Positions 45,932 to 57,640 of a DNA stretch of 64,000 nucleotides are shown here, in pieces. Both the position numbers and the translations under genes were made by a program. Origin of the DNA: Basidiobolus meristosporus CBS 931.73 (lineage: Eukaryota > Basidiobolomycota > Basidiobolomycetes > Basidiobolales > Basidiobolaceae); the NCBI GenBank assembly GCA_002104905.1, contig MCFE01000275.1:1-64000 (forward strand), read 5' to 3'. The notes under the pieces are model-generated. The model saw nothing but the letters and a program-made list of their open reading frames with translations. It was not told the DNA's origin and did not search any database. Numbering within the stretch: position 1 is the stretch's first letter; each line of letters opens with the position of its first letter.

Positions 45932-47910
45932 TCGTGCCAAGCGATGATAACTACAGTCGGCCTCGTATTTCGATGGCCGTATACAACTAGGATAGGTGGA
46001 TCAGCAAGTACAAGATATCATACAGTTACCCAAAAAAGAGGACGATCCAATCATGGAGCATGAGCCATAGACTAACCCCCTCTATTTACAGCCGTTTTTG
46101 TGGCCTTTTTTGTTCGAATGATCATTCCGGTGTCGGTGTCGGTGTCCCCATGGTTTTGGGCCAAGCAATTGCTAAGGCAATGCCCTTCATTAGAATGTGT
46201 AAGGTTAGCTTCACGGGCTGTCGTGGAGGCAGTAATGATCAGCGGTATACTGCGTGCCTGTGTTGCGCCTTAGCGGTATTGAGGCTCGCCCTTATTTGTG
46301 CTAATAAATTGAGTATACGAAGTGCAGCCGTCCATCCCTCTTGACCCATCATTGCACGCCCTGTCCCAAAAAAAGCAAACAAAGCAGTAACAGGGTGCCT
46401 CGGCATGTTGCCTGGCCGCCTGCACACATTGAATTCACTGGATGCATGAGTAGCCCATAACCAATCAGGTCCAGCCCATCGCCCACTCAAAGGATGTGTA
46501 ACGTGTGTTGTGGCCTGATGCCTAGCGTCGGACCGAATCACATCTGGCGATGTTCGCACCAACAGGTGTAGTGCGTTTGGGAATCTCACAGATCATGGAC
46601 TCCCAAATCGCTCCAATGGACCGATCTATTAATAGCAATGGTGAGCCTGGTGCGTTTGGGTTACCTAGGTTACAACCATGGGTGGGAGGGGTCTCTGTAG
46701 GTAAAATCCTTGATCGGAGTCATGCTCATCTGGCGTATTGGGTGCAGGAACTTTCCACAATCGAGCTAAAATAGAGTTAGAGATGCTCAAACATCGTGGT
46801 CACCAGCATGTCTGAGCTCGGCTTATACTGGTTTAATATGACCAGATGTAGTGTCTCGCAGGAGAACCCAGGAATAGTGCAATGACCTTGATGTCTCATT
46901 TGGCCATGGGATTGAGATTGAAGTCAGACCACGAGGCAAGTCATATTAACACAATCTTGGCGATGCTAAGGCATAATGCAGTGGCCCTCGATTCTTTTGT
47001 TGGTGTGTGCGGCTCAAATTAAAGGCTGGGCTTTGTCTCAGGGTCAAAATATGCCAGAGTTGCTAATAGCCGATTTGAAACCCTCCTCGTATCAGCTACA
47101 TCATAGTATTAACAAGGTTGCCGCGCTATAACTAAATAAACCCTAGGCCATTGGATAGGCCACTTCGGACTGGTGATTGGTGAGGATCTTGGCTATTATG
47201 TGTACACCCCTTTGTCTTGCGTATCATCCACTTCTCGCTGTGGATGCAATCCCATATTGATACCCATCTCCGCCCAGCATGAACAATAGGCTTGAGTTTC
47301 CATGGAAGCACGGCATTCTGGTCCAAAGTCAGTGAAGTGGCCTGGCCAAATCTTCACACGGTAACCTTTGTCATAGTTGTGAATGTGTGCATGTTTCTTT
47401 CTGCACTTTACAAAGCTAATGTGTGACACCCATTGTATTCTGGACAAGTTCATATTAAATATCTAGACTGGTATCCATTCAATTTATTGCTAGGGGTTGT
47501 CATTGGTTCTCTACCACTGATAAAGGTTTTTGGTCCCGTCCTACATAACAAAGAATCATCTTCATAAAGGAGGGAACTTGTTTGAAGGGCCATTTTAATC
47601 GCAGCAAGGGCTGTACTACCCACTTTCGATTCTCCTATTCAGTCCACGTTCCTCTCCAATTTAGAAATCCGAACCCCCAATATGTATGGAAACCATTACT
47701 TCCCGATAATTATTCAGCAAGGGAAGCTTTATATCGATGCTTTAGGAAATCCCATCGTATTACGGTGCAAGTAGGAGAAATACCTGCAGTATGAGTGCAG
47801 CCTGGTATGCTATAAATACCTCCTGACGGGCCTGTCGCTGTTGGCTTAACCATCCTCTCCAACCTCATCATAAAATTCATTCGCATCACCTTAGGCCATT
47901 CCAGAACAGA
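45932..47910. other. Intergenic region
   Basis: No supported gene. It contains a short GGTGTC-type tandem repeat near 46,130 and only chance frames of up to 116 codons on either strand without recognisable motifs. A TATA-like 'gctataaatacc' at about 47,808 precedes the small ORF to the right. Confidence 0.5.
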
Positions 47911-48177
47911 ATGCTTTGTATCTATCGACTCTTTACGTTCAAACGCCATTCTAAATCAGGCTCTAAACAGAATGCTGGTTATACCTGTTTGCACAGCCTG
48001 GATTACGAGACCTACTCGACAGAGATTGCCAGGCAGGAACTAGAGACATTCATAGCCTCTCCCGCGGTCGATGCGTACCCTGATGAACAGAAAATCGAGT
48101 TTGTGAGACTAGCCGAGCTTCTTGATCAAAGTTATCAACAATTCTTCGCTGACACCACCCACATCCTCAGCTGTTAA
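47911..48177 (+). CDS. Small protein of unknown function (88 residues)
   Basis: An open frame with an ATG about 100 bp after a TATAAATA-like box (about 47,811). The first 25 residues are basic and unremarkable. The rest (LDYETYSTEIARQELETFIA ... IEFVRLAELLDQSYQQFF) looks like an acidic amphipathic helical segment, which is better than chance composition. No domain is recognised and no intron is evident. It could be a real small gene or the last exon of a longer one. AATAAA is present at about 48,419 downstream. Confidence 0.4.
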   Translation: MLCIYRLFTFKRHSKSGSKQNAGYTCLHSLDYETYSTEIARQELETFIASPAVDAYPDEQKIEFVRLAELLDQSYQQFFADTTHILSC

Positions 48178-50280
48178 CCTCTCGAGCCCGCTAAGCGAAG
48201 TCCACTCCTAAATAAGCCACATCTCCTCATGCAAAACCTTTGTAGTTAAAGCAATGTATATCATACAAATCACTTTCCTTTCGGTGGATGATAACCCAAG
48301 CCAGCTCCACTTATTCTTACGTCGTGTATATAGCCAGCCAACGATACCTCTGTGTTTATTATTGATATATAAATCCCTATAGAACTGTTGCTTGACTTCA
48401 AGCCTTGCAAATACCACTGAAATAAATTCTCAACCTTCACCATGAACCACGATTTACCTGGACGTGCCTTCGATTGATCCCCTTATGCTGTTCATCTGCG
48501 TCAAGAGCGGATTACTCATTTCCAGCATCCCTTGGATGGGTCCCAGTCCTCCTATTCCACCATCTCCGGTGCCCAATGTGCGTGAGCATGTGTGTTGAAT
48601 TCGGACAATTGATCCTGCATTTGAATTCGGAGGTTTAGCGTGTAACACATGCCATGCGCTAGCACTCCCCACTCGGTATTGATGATAGAACTTCTACAGT
48701 AAGGTTTGGTTCCATAATATGAAATTCTGGAATGAGTGGAGGTTGAACAACGTGACCCGGGAACTCCGATTTCGAGGTTTCATGATGAAACACGGTTTCC
48801 TTAATCATCATCCAACCAAAGATCTCGGAGACAGTGATTTGGGGTATGCTCTATATAGGTGATCTGAGGGTTCCCTGATTATATTGGAGCTTGCATCCCT
48901 AAATTGCATATATGTGGACAGATGAAGCTTGCCAATCTAATTGTGGAATATAATCTTTGCGGAGCTGATGGATCATCAAGGGCCGACGTGACTGATCCCA
49001 CCCATGGCCCATCTACGGAGTGGTTCAACACTAGCGTGCGCTGGAAGGAGGTCCAGCCTTGCAAAAGGTGCGACAGTTGATTTACTCTAGGTGCAATCTG
49101 GCAGGCGAGTCAGATTATGTTAGCTAGATTCCAGAATTTTGATCCAAGCATAGGAAACTTCGATGGGACAATCGGCTAGATTTCGCAACGCGGTGCGTAC
49201 AGGCTATAATACACATTATTTACTGTTCTGGCAAAAATCAAGGCTGGCATGTACGATATTCCGTTGTGTGGGCCAGAACCCATTTGCCATGGAGTTTGTC
49301 GTTTGAGGAAAACCCGGACATTTGCTGACTTGACAAGGCGACGTGCAGCTGCCGAAGCCTGATCACAGATAGGGTGACTTCTAAACAGCTTTGGAGATTC
49401 TGAGCATTTAAGTGCTGTGTAAGCATTAAAACCCGGTTGTTGTTTGAAAAATCATGCGATTGTATTATACTACATAAAAATCTGTAAAGCTCACCGCTTG
49501 GTGACGCGCTGGTTTTTAATCTATCTAAGAAACACTGGCAACTCTGCATAGCGTGATGGTCAAGTGCTCTGGATTCTTCCCATCACATGAACCGAACCTG
49601 TCATTGTCAAGTTTGCAAAGGCTTTGCTTCTTACTGGGAGATAAATTCAACATTTACAATTTCCATTTGCAGGGGCGTATTATATATAGGTGCTCAAAAG
49701 CCGGATTCTTCTCTGTAGATGATATGATGGTGGAGAATCCAGTATTTCTCACCAAGCTTGAACAGTATTTGAACGTCAAAAAAATAGTGAGATAACTGCT
49801 GTACAACCTCTGCGTTCGAGATAATCTAGACTTTACAGAGAGCTGAGTGCTACCAAATACTTTTGAATCAAGGCGTTACTTCCGAGGCGAATATATAGTA
49901 GTATTTCCACATGTATGTTGTGTATAAAGGTTAATTAGTCTCCAAGATGTGTATTTATCCTCTAATGCATTCAAGCTGGACAAAGCTACCCAATTTGTAT
50001 CCCGCAGTGGCACCAATACAATTGCATGATCCATTGTTGATAAAGCTGCAGCAACCACGGTAATTCTGGAGCCCGGCCCAGTATCGTGGATGTATTAGCC
50101 ACTAATAAACTAGATTCTAAATAGATAACTGTTGGGTCTACACTGTCATTAGGATGGTACTCTCCATGTATTTCTTGTCTGCATGGTCAGGCGACGGAAT
50201 GTGGCCCATGGGGAAACTTAGTGCAATATGGTGCACTATCAATGAAGATGTGAAAGAGCATTGCTCAAAGTGGTGATTTG
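48178..50280. other. Intergenic region
   Basis: No supported gene. Frames of 80-103 codons near 49,238-49,795 on both strands have no recognisable motif or splice context. Confidence 0.45.
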
Positions 50281-50995
50281 TATACACCATCTGATGTGTT
50301 GATGGCAAAACATGTAAATTTTGTAATTACACCTAAGTATTCCATTAGCTTGGTCACTTGGATTGTAGTGTATGAATCTTGGAATGTCTTGCATAAACTC
50401 TCAGTTGGGATTTACTTGTAATATTTTACTAAAATATTAGGTACCCCTTGTTGTAAAAATTCGGAATTCCACCTAAATATTCACCTAACTTAGTCACTTA
50501 GATCATTACCTTCAAATCCTAGAGAATACTGACCAAATTCCTTGTCGGGATTTACTTAGAATATTTACCCAGAACATGAAAATCAGATAAGTTGTCCAAA
50601 CAGCTCCAAACTTTGCACACATGTTCTTGGGACCTTCCTTAACCTATTCTACGTGTTTGTAATGCCAAGACCATGTAAAAGTATAAATACTACTCTTACA
50701 TTCAATAAATCATTAAGTGAAAACCACATAATCTACTTGTCCTCCCAATCACTTCCAATATCTCCAAGACTCTTACAACACCCCTAACATGAAAACTTGC
50801 TAAATTTTCCAGAGGCCCCTAATCCTGCATACATGCACTTGGGATCTCTCTCAGCTTGTTTTACATGCTTGGTTTGCCAAAACTATTCAAAAGTATCAAT
50901 AATACTTTACACTCAATAGACTATTGAGTGAAACTCACAAAATTTGTTTGCTCTGCCAATCACTCCCAATACCTCTAAAGCTCTTACAACAAAAC
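50281..50995 (+). repeat. Older solo LTR (Copia1-related) split by a younger one
   Basis: Blocks on either side of the insertion at 50,449-50,785 join into one diverged Copia1-type LTR. 'gggatttacttg' and 'ttaggtacccct' lie on the left. On the right are 'ctaacatgaaaa', 'ttttccagaggcccct', 'caaaagtatcaataat', 'caatcactcccaatacctc' and a terminal 'cttacaaca'. The outer left end is eroded. Confidence 0.75.
50449..50780 (+). mobile_element. Solo LTR of Copia1 with 5-bp target duplication
   Basis: 332 bp from TGTTGTAAAAAT to TCTTACAACA. CCCCT is found on both sides (50,444-50,448 and 50,781-50,785). Closely similar to the Copia1 3' LTR at 41,448, it lies inside an older LTR of a related family. 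Confidence 0.92.
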
Positions 50996-53382
50996 CAAGA
51001 CATGTAGTGAATATATGTCCCAGGTTGTATGTAACTCAGCTCATAGAAGGCTGTTTAGGAGGCTTAGACTGCAAATATACACAATGGTCATTTTCTTGCA
51101 AGGATTTCTCACAAAAAAGCTACAAATACCTGATGATAGTGTGGAAATCAGTATTAAGGGTACAGCTCTGAAATTTATCATTCTATAGAATTAGAAATGA
51201 ATAATGACATGGTATACATGTACTCCTAGTTGTCCTGTGTATATACAAAATACAAAGCACAGCCACGTGCTCATTGAATCTATTAAAAAGAATAGAATGT
51301 TCTAGTAAGTGGCATTACTAGAAGAAGAAATAGTTCTTTTTAAATTTCCATGCAGTTACTGTGAGTGAGCGCTGTCTCTGCTATGAGAGGAACTAGGTTG
51401 TGGCAAACATCAGAAGCAGGATATATAGAGGTAATTAGAGTAGTTACCTGTAAGATGAAAGCATTGATAGTATCAATGCCATCATAAAAGCTGCACATAA
51501 TGGTGTAGTTGCCATTATAGTTGCAAGACATTGAATAATAGAGAAATACGATGTTGAAAGGAGGATTCAAGTCCCAGAGATTTCATGCTATACTACACTT
51601 GGTACTACTTTGTTTGAGGAAATAGAGGCAAATGCACATGGAACTGTAAATATTCGATGTAAACAATGGCAGGGAATGGGAATTCTTCGGAAATTCTCAC
51701 AAGATAATCACTTTGCTAAATTGGCTCGTACTCACGCTACTTTGAAGTTAGGTAGGAGCTCGTAGCAAACGGCCAAATGGATATGGGGTAACCTATCGCC
51801 ATGTCCATTGATGAATTACGAACTGTCCAGTTGAGAAAGTGGAATATGTCTATTGAAGTTGGTATGGACAGTGTTCAATCAGCTGAAATGTTGTGTATTC
51901 TTACTCTGCCTTCGTTGTACTGGAGCCATCCAAGGAATGGATCTTTCCAAAAAAAACGCCGGATTGAGCTTTTCGCACCCATTCCCATCCTAGTTCAAGC
52001 GTGTGCTACACCAAGTTCAACAAGCCTACCAAGGCCTCGTTCTAATCCCCTTCGAAGCAAATGGCGTGATGTATCTCTGTTCAGGTTAGGAAGGTTGGTT
52101 GCGATATAAAGTGGCCTCAATAGGACCTATATGAAGCTTGAACCGGTCGTGGATAATGTTAGCCATTCGAATGTCTCGGATTCTACTCGAAACTGCCTTA
52201 ATGTGGCTCTGTTTCAGTCCCGACCTCCAAAGAACATGTATCTATGATACTATGAATGCATAGTGTGGTAAGTGAGGATTCGTTTTTGCTGGTGGGAAAA
52301 GTAGATAGGACAATGAACGAATCAGGATGCTTCTACGAATGTTAAATCCAGTTAGCTTCGTGTTTTTGCGCTTTTAAAGCAACTTCGGGATTCTCAGTTA
52401 ACCAACTGAATAAAGCACGTATAGAAGTACTCACGATATTCATCATGTGATAAATCGATCGGCAGTACACAAAACGTCGTGAATATTCGCGGTGATGAAA
52501 TCTAGCAAAGCCCAATCTCTCTAGCTTGGCCTCACTCCGCCTGCAGTTGAGAACTGGTTAACAGTAAATTACCTTTATAACGACGCTTTGCGGAGCAGAG
52601 AACATGGTAGCTGCTCTTTTTGTGACAAAGTGACTGACGCAGGTCACCCATGCTTCCTTTCGTTACCTATTGATGTTCATATTATTGCTTGAAGAGAAAC
52701 CTCGGGTGTTGGTGAGCATATCAAGCTGGATACTTTGTAGCCGAATCAGGTCGCTACTGAGCAACTATACTACTGTTAGTAGAAATGCATTACATGACAT
52801 ATGCATGGTGAGTAGCTTGGATCCTGTTGAATCGCTACCTGGAACCGGTTCGGTTTTCAAAGCATCAGCTACAGCATAGCGTCTACTCACGATTAAAATC
52901 AGCCAGACCATGGACAAGGATAGAAATACCAGAAATCGAAACAGTCCATGATCTTCTCGTGCTGGTATTCATTTATGATTATCTGGTACAACAGTGACAT
53001 GTTTGGCAAACGCAAGTGACCTTGTGCCCTTTAGGGCAAGATCTGTTAAGCTTGGTATGGTTTTGGCAAATGATCGTACATGCTAATCACGTTATTTGGG
53101 TTATATTTGTATTTTCAAGCCATTGGCGAGGGGAAATTTCTCAGACCTTTCCCATTTTGAGGATCTATGAGAAATTACTGTACCTTTCTAAAACAAGTTA
53201 GCCATTCGTAAGGAATCGCTTGCTACTAGGCAACACTCATGGAAACGTATATCAAATACAATCAGTATTGTAATAACGGCTGGAGAGAGATAACGACACT
53301 ACATCGATTGCGGTGCCCATTCGACATACAAAAGAGCAACAACTATAAAATTCCAACGAATGCCCAGGGTATTCCCATCAAA
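50996..53382. other. Intergenic region, left part CpG-poor
   Basis: No supported gene. Up to about 51,600 the sequence is CpG-poor and repeat-like. Beyond that it has host-like composition. A 102-codon plus frame at 51,801 lacks recognisable features. A TATAAAA at 53,344-53,350 lies 39 bp before the carboxypeptidase start. Confidence 0.45.
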
Positions 53383-54999
53383 ATGCGCTACTCTACTCTC
53401 CTCTCCTTGATTCTTTTATCCGCCTCTAGCGTCTTCTCGGCCCCAGTTACCGAGTTTCTGGCCCGCCCTGTCCGCTACGACAACCACAAGCTGATCCAGC
53501 TGAAGCGCTCCGACGCCGCTCTAGATTTCATTAGCAAGAACAACCTGGACATCTGGCACAAGGCGTCCGATGTCCTCCATGTTCGCGCATCTCCCAAAGA
53601 CCTGGAGAGCCTTGCCGAGTTCTCCCCCGAGGTCCTGATCGAGAACATCCAGGAAAGCATTGATCTCGAGACAAAGTCGTTGAAGCAAGCTGCCCTCGCC
53701 AAACGTGCGGTGGACGATGCCACCTGGTTCCAGAGCTACCACACCTTCACCGACATTGTCCAATGGCTGCAGAATCTCTCCCAGAAGTACCCTGACCTGG
53801 TGACCCTTGTTCCTTCCATCGGCAAGACCACCCTCGGAAAGGACATCCCCGCCCTCAGGATAACCAGCAAAAACGGCGCAACAAAGAAGAAGTTCTGGTT
53901 CCAGGGACTCCAACATGCCAGGGAATGGATCGCCACCACCACCATGCAATACGTGGCCGACGGGCTTGCCTCGGGATATGCCACGGATGCGAGCACCAAG
54001 AAGCTTCTCGACGAGGCCGAGATCATCATCATTCCAGTCTCGAATCCCGATGGCTACGAATACACCTGGAATGGGGATCGTTTGTGGCGCAAGAATCGTC
54101 GCAACAACGGCGGCGGAGTCTACGGAGTAGACACGGTAAGTATCATGTTCAGGTATATGGTGAAGTGCGACCAGCCATGGGGATGTGCGCGGTGGTGGAC
54201 TGCAGTGATGGGGCAGATAAAGACTACGTGATGTAGAGCAAGGGGATATCGAGCGTTAGGGGACGTCATCGAGCCCCATACCTCTTGCTGGTAACGGCAG
54301 CTCGGCCACTCCTACGTGGAAGTCCCCCAACGGCCCACTCTATTCCATCTCTCTTGACGGGAGTGTTGCAAGGACACCCTAATGTCCACCACTGCCCTCC
54401 CCCCCACTGGTGTCGCACACTTGCCAGCAAGCAACAACCGGAATACTGAACATATTTTTGATGTGTAGAACAGAAACTGGCCTGATCATTGGAACAAAGG
54501 AGGCTCCTCTACCAATCCCCGAGATGAGACCTATATGGGACCATCCGCCGGTAGCGAGCCTGAAGTGAAGGCATTGATTAACTACTATTTCCAGCAAACT
54601 GGAATCGTGGGTGCCATTGATTACCACTCCTACAGTGAGTTGATCATGTGGCCATATGGCTGGACTTACACCGATCCCGCTACTGTGGCACCCTATACTA
54701 CATTGGCCAAGAATATGAAGAGTGCCATTCGTGGTGTAAATCCTAATGAGCAGTATGTTGCCCAACAGATCAGTGATCTGTATATTGCATCAGGCAGTGC
54801 TGCAGATTGGTTCTATAGTGATGAGGTTCTTCAGAAGCAGAAGTTCCGAAGCACTTCATTGACTGTAGAACTATCTCCCAAGCAGAATAACCCCGGATTT
54901 GTTCTTCCACCCCAGAACATCATCCCTGTAGGAAAGCAAACTTTGGCGTCTCTCAAGGTGTTCATTAACAGTGTTCTTGCCAACCCCATCAACACTTAA
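53383..54999 (+). CDS. Secreted M14 metallocarboxypeptidase, paralog 1
   Basis: Two exons, 53,383-54,135 and 54,469-54,999, encode 427 residues. The start is the ATG opening a signal peptide (MRYSTLLSLILLSASSVFSA). A propeptide follows (about residues 20-105), then the zinc carboxypeptidase domain. The zinc ligands are His178 and Glu181 (HAREW) and His304 (DYHSY). The substrate-binding DTNRNW motif straddles the intron, and the catalytic Glu385 is in TVELSP. It would be secreted as a zymogen and remove C-terminal residues from peptides outside the cell. The 333-nt intron is much longer than the 40-80 nt introns of nearby genes. Positions 53,458-54,568 are nearly identical to the inverted paralog, while the signal peptide and the last 143 residues differ. 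Confidence 0.95.
53458..54568 (+). repeat. Left arm of a 1,111-bp inverted repeat (gene-conversion tract)
   Basis: Reverse-complement match to 55,946-57,056 without any indel; I find only about two mismatches, both in the intron. It covers most of exon 1, the whole intron and the start of exon 2. Confidence 0.95.
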
Positions 55000-55502
55000 C
55001 TGATTTGAAATGAGGAACATTATCGTCGTTCCAATTAACGTATGAAACTTGAATCCTACGATTCAAAATAAATGACTTAACAGTGCTATACCTTTGTCAG
55101 ATAAATAGTAATATTCCTCAAATACTACTGCAACCTTAACCTAGCTGTACTTCAATACTGGGCCTGTACTAGTGCTATGTATGTTGCTACTCATTTTTTG
55201 ATATTGGTACGAAGGAATAGCAGTGCTATATCGAGCGAGCAATCGAAGGCATAACATACTCCTCAGATTCGAGTACCAATAGATGCACACTTCACTGCAC
55301 ACATGCCGCTACTTTTACAACAGCGGTATTAACCCTAACAGTTTGGTTCATTTTCTTTGGTGGTGTTGTTTACAAGATGTCTTCAATAATCAATTAAAAA
55401 GCATTTCTACAAGGAATGTCAGTAGAAGTATTCACATGTGATTCCTATATGATTGTTGCGTATCGGGTGGATCTAATGCGGAAATACGAAGCTCCGTGTG
55501 CA
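55000..55502. other. Spacer between the two convergent carboxypeptidase genes
   Basis: 503 bp without a gene. AT-rich; an 'aataaatga' at about 55,068 could serve as polyadenylation signal for paralog 1. No sequence resembling the arms occurs here. Confidence 0.55.
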
Positions 55503-57131
55503 TCAGCTTTTGGCCACGAATTTTCCAGCGAGTGCGTACTCTATGAATGCAATTATTGAGTGAAGTGTTTCATTGCCAACGGGCACAATATTCTCAGCCG
55601 GTAGTATGAAGTTGGATACTCCCTGCTGATCAGCAGGCGAAAGCTCTACTGCTATCGAGATGCCATGAAATCCTTGAGCTTGAGAGACATGATCACCATA
55701 GAACCAGTCGGATGAACTTCCCGAAGCGATATACAGTTTGCTAATTTGCTGAAGCTGGTACCGTTCTTGGGGATTTACATGTTGTATAGCATTTTTCATG
55801 GTTTTTCCAAGTAGAATATATTGAGAGACTGCCATGGGATCCATGTCTATCCATGCATACGGCCACATGATTAGCTCACCGTAGGAGTGGTAATCAATGG
55901 CCCCAACAATATTACCTAGTTGAAGGAAGTAGTTCATCAACGCCCTCACTTCAGGCTCGCTACCGGCGGATGGTCCCATATAGGTCTCATCTCGGGGATT
56001 GGTAGAGGAGCCTCCTTTGTTCCAATGATCAGGCCAGTTTCTGTTCTACACATCAAAAATATGTTCAGTATTCCGGTTGTTGCTTGCTGGCAAGTGTGCG
56101 ACACCAGTGGGGGGGAGGGCAGTGGTGGACATTAGGTTGTCCTTGCAACACTCCCGTCAAGAGAGATGGAATAGAGTGGGCCGTTGGGGGACTTCGACGT
56201 AGGAGTGGCCGAGCTGCCGTTACCAGCAAGAGGTATGGGGCTCGATGACGTCCCCTAACGCTCGATATCCCCTTGCTCTACATCACGTAGTCTTTATCTG
56301 CCCCATCACTGCAGTCCACCACCGCGCACATCCCCATGGCTGGTCGCACTTCACCATATACCTGAACATGATACTTACCGTGTCTACTCCGTAGACTCCG
56401 CCGCCGTTGTTGCGACGATTCTTGCGCCACAAACGATCCCCATTCCAGGTGTATTCGTAGCCATCGGGATTCGAGACTGGAATGATGATGATCTCGGCCT
56501 CGTCGAGAAGCTTCTTGGTGCTCGCATCCGTGGCATATCCCGAGGCAAGCCCGTCGGCCACGTATTGCATGGTGGTGGTGGCGATCCATTCCCTGGCATG
56601 TTGGAGTCCCTGGAACCAGAACTTCTTCTTTGTTGCGCCGTTTTTGCTGGTTATCCTGAGGGCGGGGATGTCCTTTCCGAGGGTGGTCTTGCCGATGGAA
56701 GGAACAAGGGTCACCAGGTCAGGGTACTTCTGGGAGAGATTCTGCAGCCATTGGACAATGTCGGTGAAGGTGTGGTAGCTCTGGAACCAGGTGGCATCGT
56801 CCACCGCACGTTTGGCGAGGGCAGCTTGCTTCAACGACTTTGTCTCGAGATCAATGCTTTCCTGGATGTTCTCGATCAGGACCTCGGGGGAGAACTCGGC
56901 AAGGCTCTCCAGGTCTTTGGGAGATGCGCGAACATGGAGGACATCGGACGCCTTGTGCCAGATGTCCAGGTTGTTCTTGCTAATGAAATCTAGAGCGGCG
57001 TCGGAGCGCTTCAGCTGGATCAGCTTGTGGTTGTCGTAGCGGACAGGGCGGGCCAGGAAGTCAGTAATCGGAACCGATAAGGTAGATACTATTAATGTGA
57101 TGAGACACAAGGTGAAAACTATCATGCGCAT
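55503..57131 (-). CDS. Secreted M14 metallocarboxypeptidase, paralog 2
   Basis: Minus strand, exons 57,131-56,379 and 56,045-55,503, 431 residues. The signal peptide (MRMIVFTLCLITLIVSTLSV) differs from paralog 1. From LARPVRYDNHK to MGPSAGSEPEV the protein is identical to it, so zinc ligands His178, Glu181 and His304 are in the same places. The catalytic Glu385 (AVELSP) is kept. Beyond the shared tract the C-terminal part differs at many positions and ends GKFVAKS, so substrate preference may differ. A TATATATA box lies 28 bp upstream of the ATG (57,159-57,166). The two genes are tail-to-tail. Confidence 0.95.
55946..57056 (-). repeat. Right arm of the 1,111-bp inverted repeat
   Basis: Mirror of 53,458-54,568. 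Coordinates sum to a constant (110,514) from end to end, showing that no insertion or deletion separates the arms. Confidence 0.95.
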
Positions 57132-57158
57132 TTTGCAGGTCCTTCTGTCGTGTCCGCC

Positions 57159-57166
57159 TATATATA
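57159..57166 (-). promoter_or_regulatory. TATA box of carboxypeptidase paralog 2
   Basis: TATATATA, 28 bp upstream of the start codon on the minus strand. Paralog 1 has TATAAAA 39 bp upstream of its own start, so the promoters lie outside the shared tract and differ. Confidence 0.5.
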
Positions 57167-57255
57167 GCTATCTCTCATACTTCGTTTGCAATTTCCTTTG
57201 CTCGACAGGAAGCCCCAGCCCAGCAAGTGGGCAATGTCGGCTAGTGTACGTGTGA

Positions 57256-57606
57256 TCAAAATAGGCATTGTCTTACATAGGATCCATAGCTCCATTTGGA
57301 GCGCGGAGATAGATTCGATGGTATTTGGTGGATTTCCAACGGTGTAACATCTAAACCCATAGGACTAACCCTTTTATAGGCTTTGATAAACCTTACCATG
57401 CAACGCTCATCTCCTGGACCAAACTGAACGCTGTCATATGTATCTAAACTTGAAGATAAATCCCGATTTAGAATCTTAAACCAACGAGTTGGCATGCATT
57501 GCTGATTTGATTGGGCTTTGAGGTAAAAACACACTTTTGCAGCTACAAACATATCATCTGGCGATGAATCACATGAAGCGCGCGGTAAGCCCAATCTATA
57601 TATCAT
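57256..57606 (-). CDS. Possible small protein of unknown function
   Basis: A 116-codon minus-strand frame (MIYRLGLPRASCDSSPDDMF ... YGSYVRQCLF). Hydrophilic, four Cys, no recognised domain. It lies head-to-head with the penta-EF-hand gene. It could be a chance frame. Confidence 0.22.
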   Translation of the reverse strand: MIYRLGLPRASCDSSPDDMFVAAKVCFYLKAQSNQQCMPTRWFKILNRDLSSSLDTYDSVQFGPGDERCMVRFIKAYKRVSPMGLDVTPLEIHQIPSNLSPRSKWSYGSYVRQCLF

Positions 57607-57640
57607 CTGTGCGAATAGACCTACCTTTGTAACCTCGGCA

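Noticed and set aside
46239-46589. 116-codon minus-strand frame
   Set aside because: No motif, no splice or promoter context, and neighbouring frames of similar length occur by chance in this GC range.
51801-52109. 102-codon plus-strand frame
   Set aside because: No conserved motif, no joining exon that keeps phase, and weak protein-like composition.
54136-54231. Continuation of carboxypeptidase exon 1 into VSIMFRYMVKC... (intron read-through)
   Set aside because: It begins at a perfect GTAAGT donor, and the DTNRNW motif is restored only by splicing to 54,469.
53475-54236. Several 70-140 codon frames on both strands over the carboxypeptidase exons
   Set aside because: They overlap a clearly conserved M14 exon in other frames, recur identically in the inverted copy, and contain no domain.
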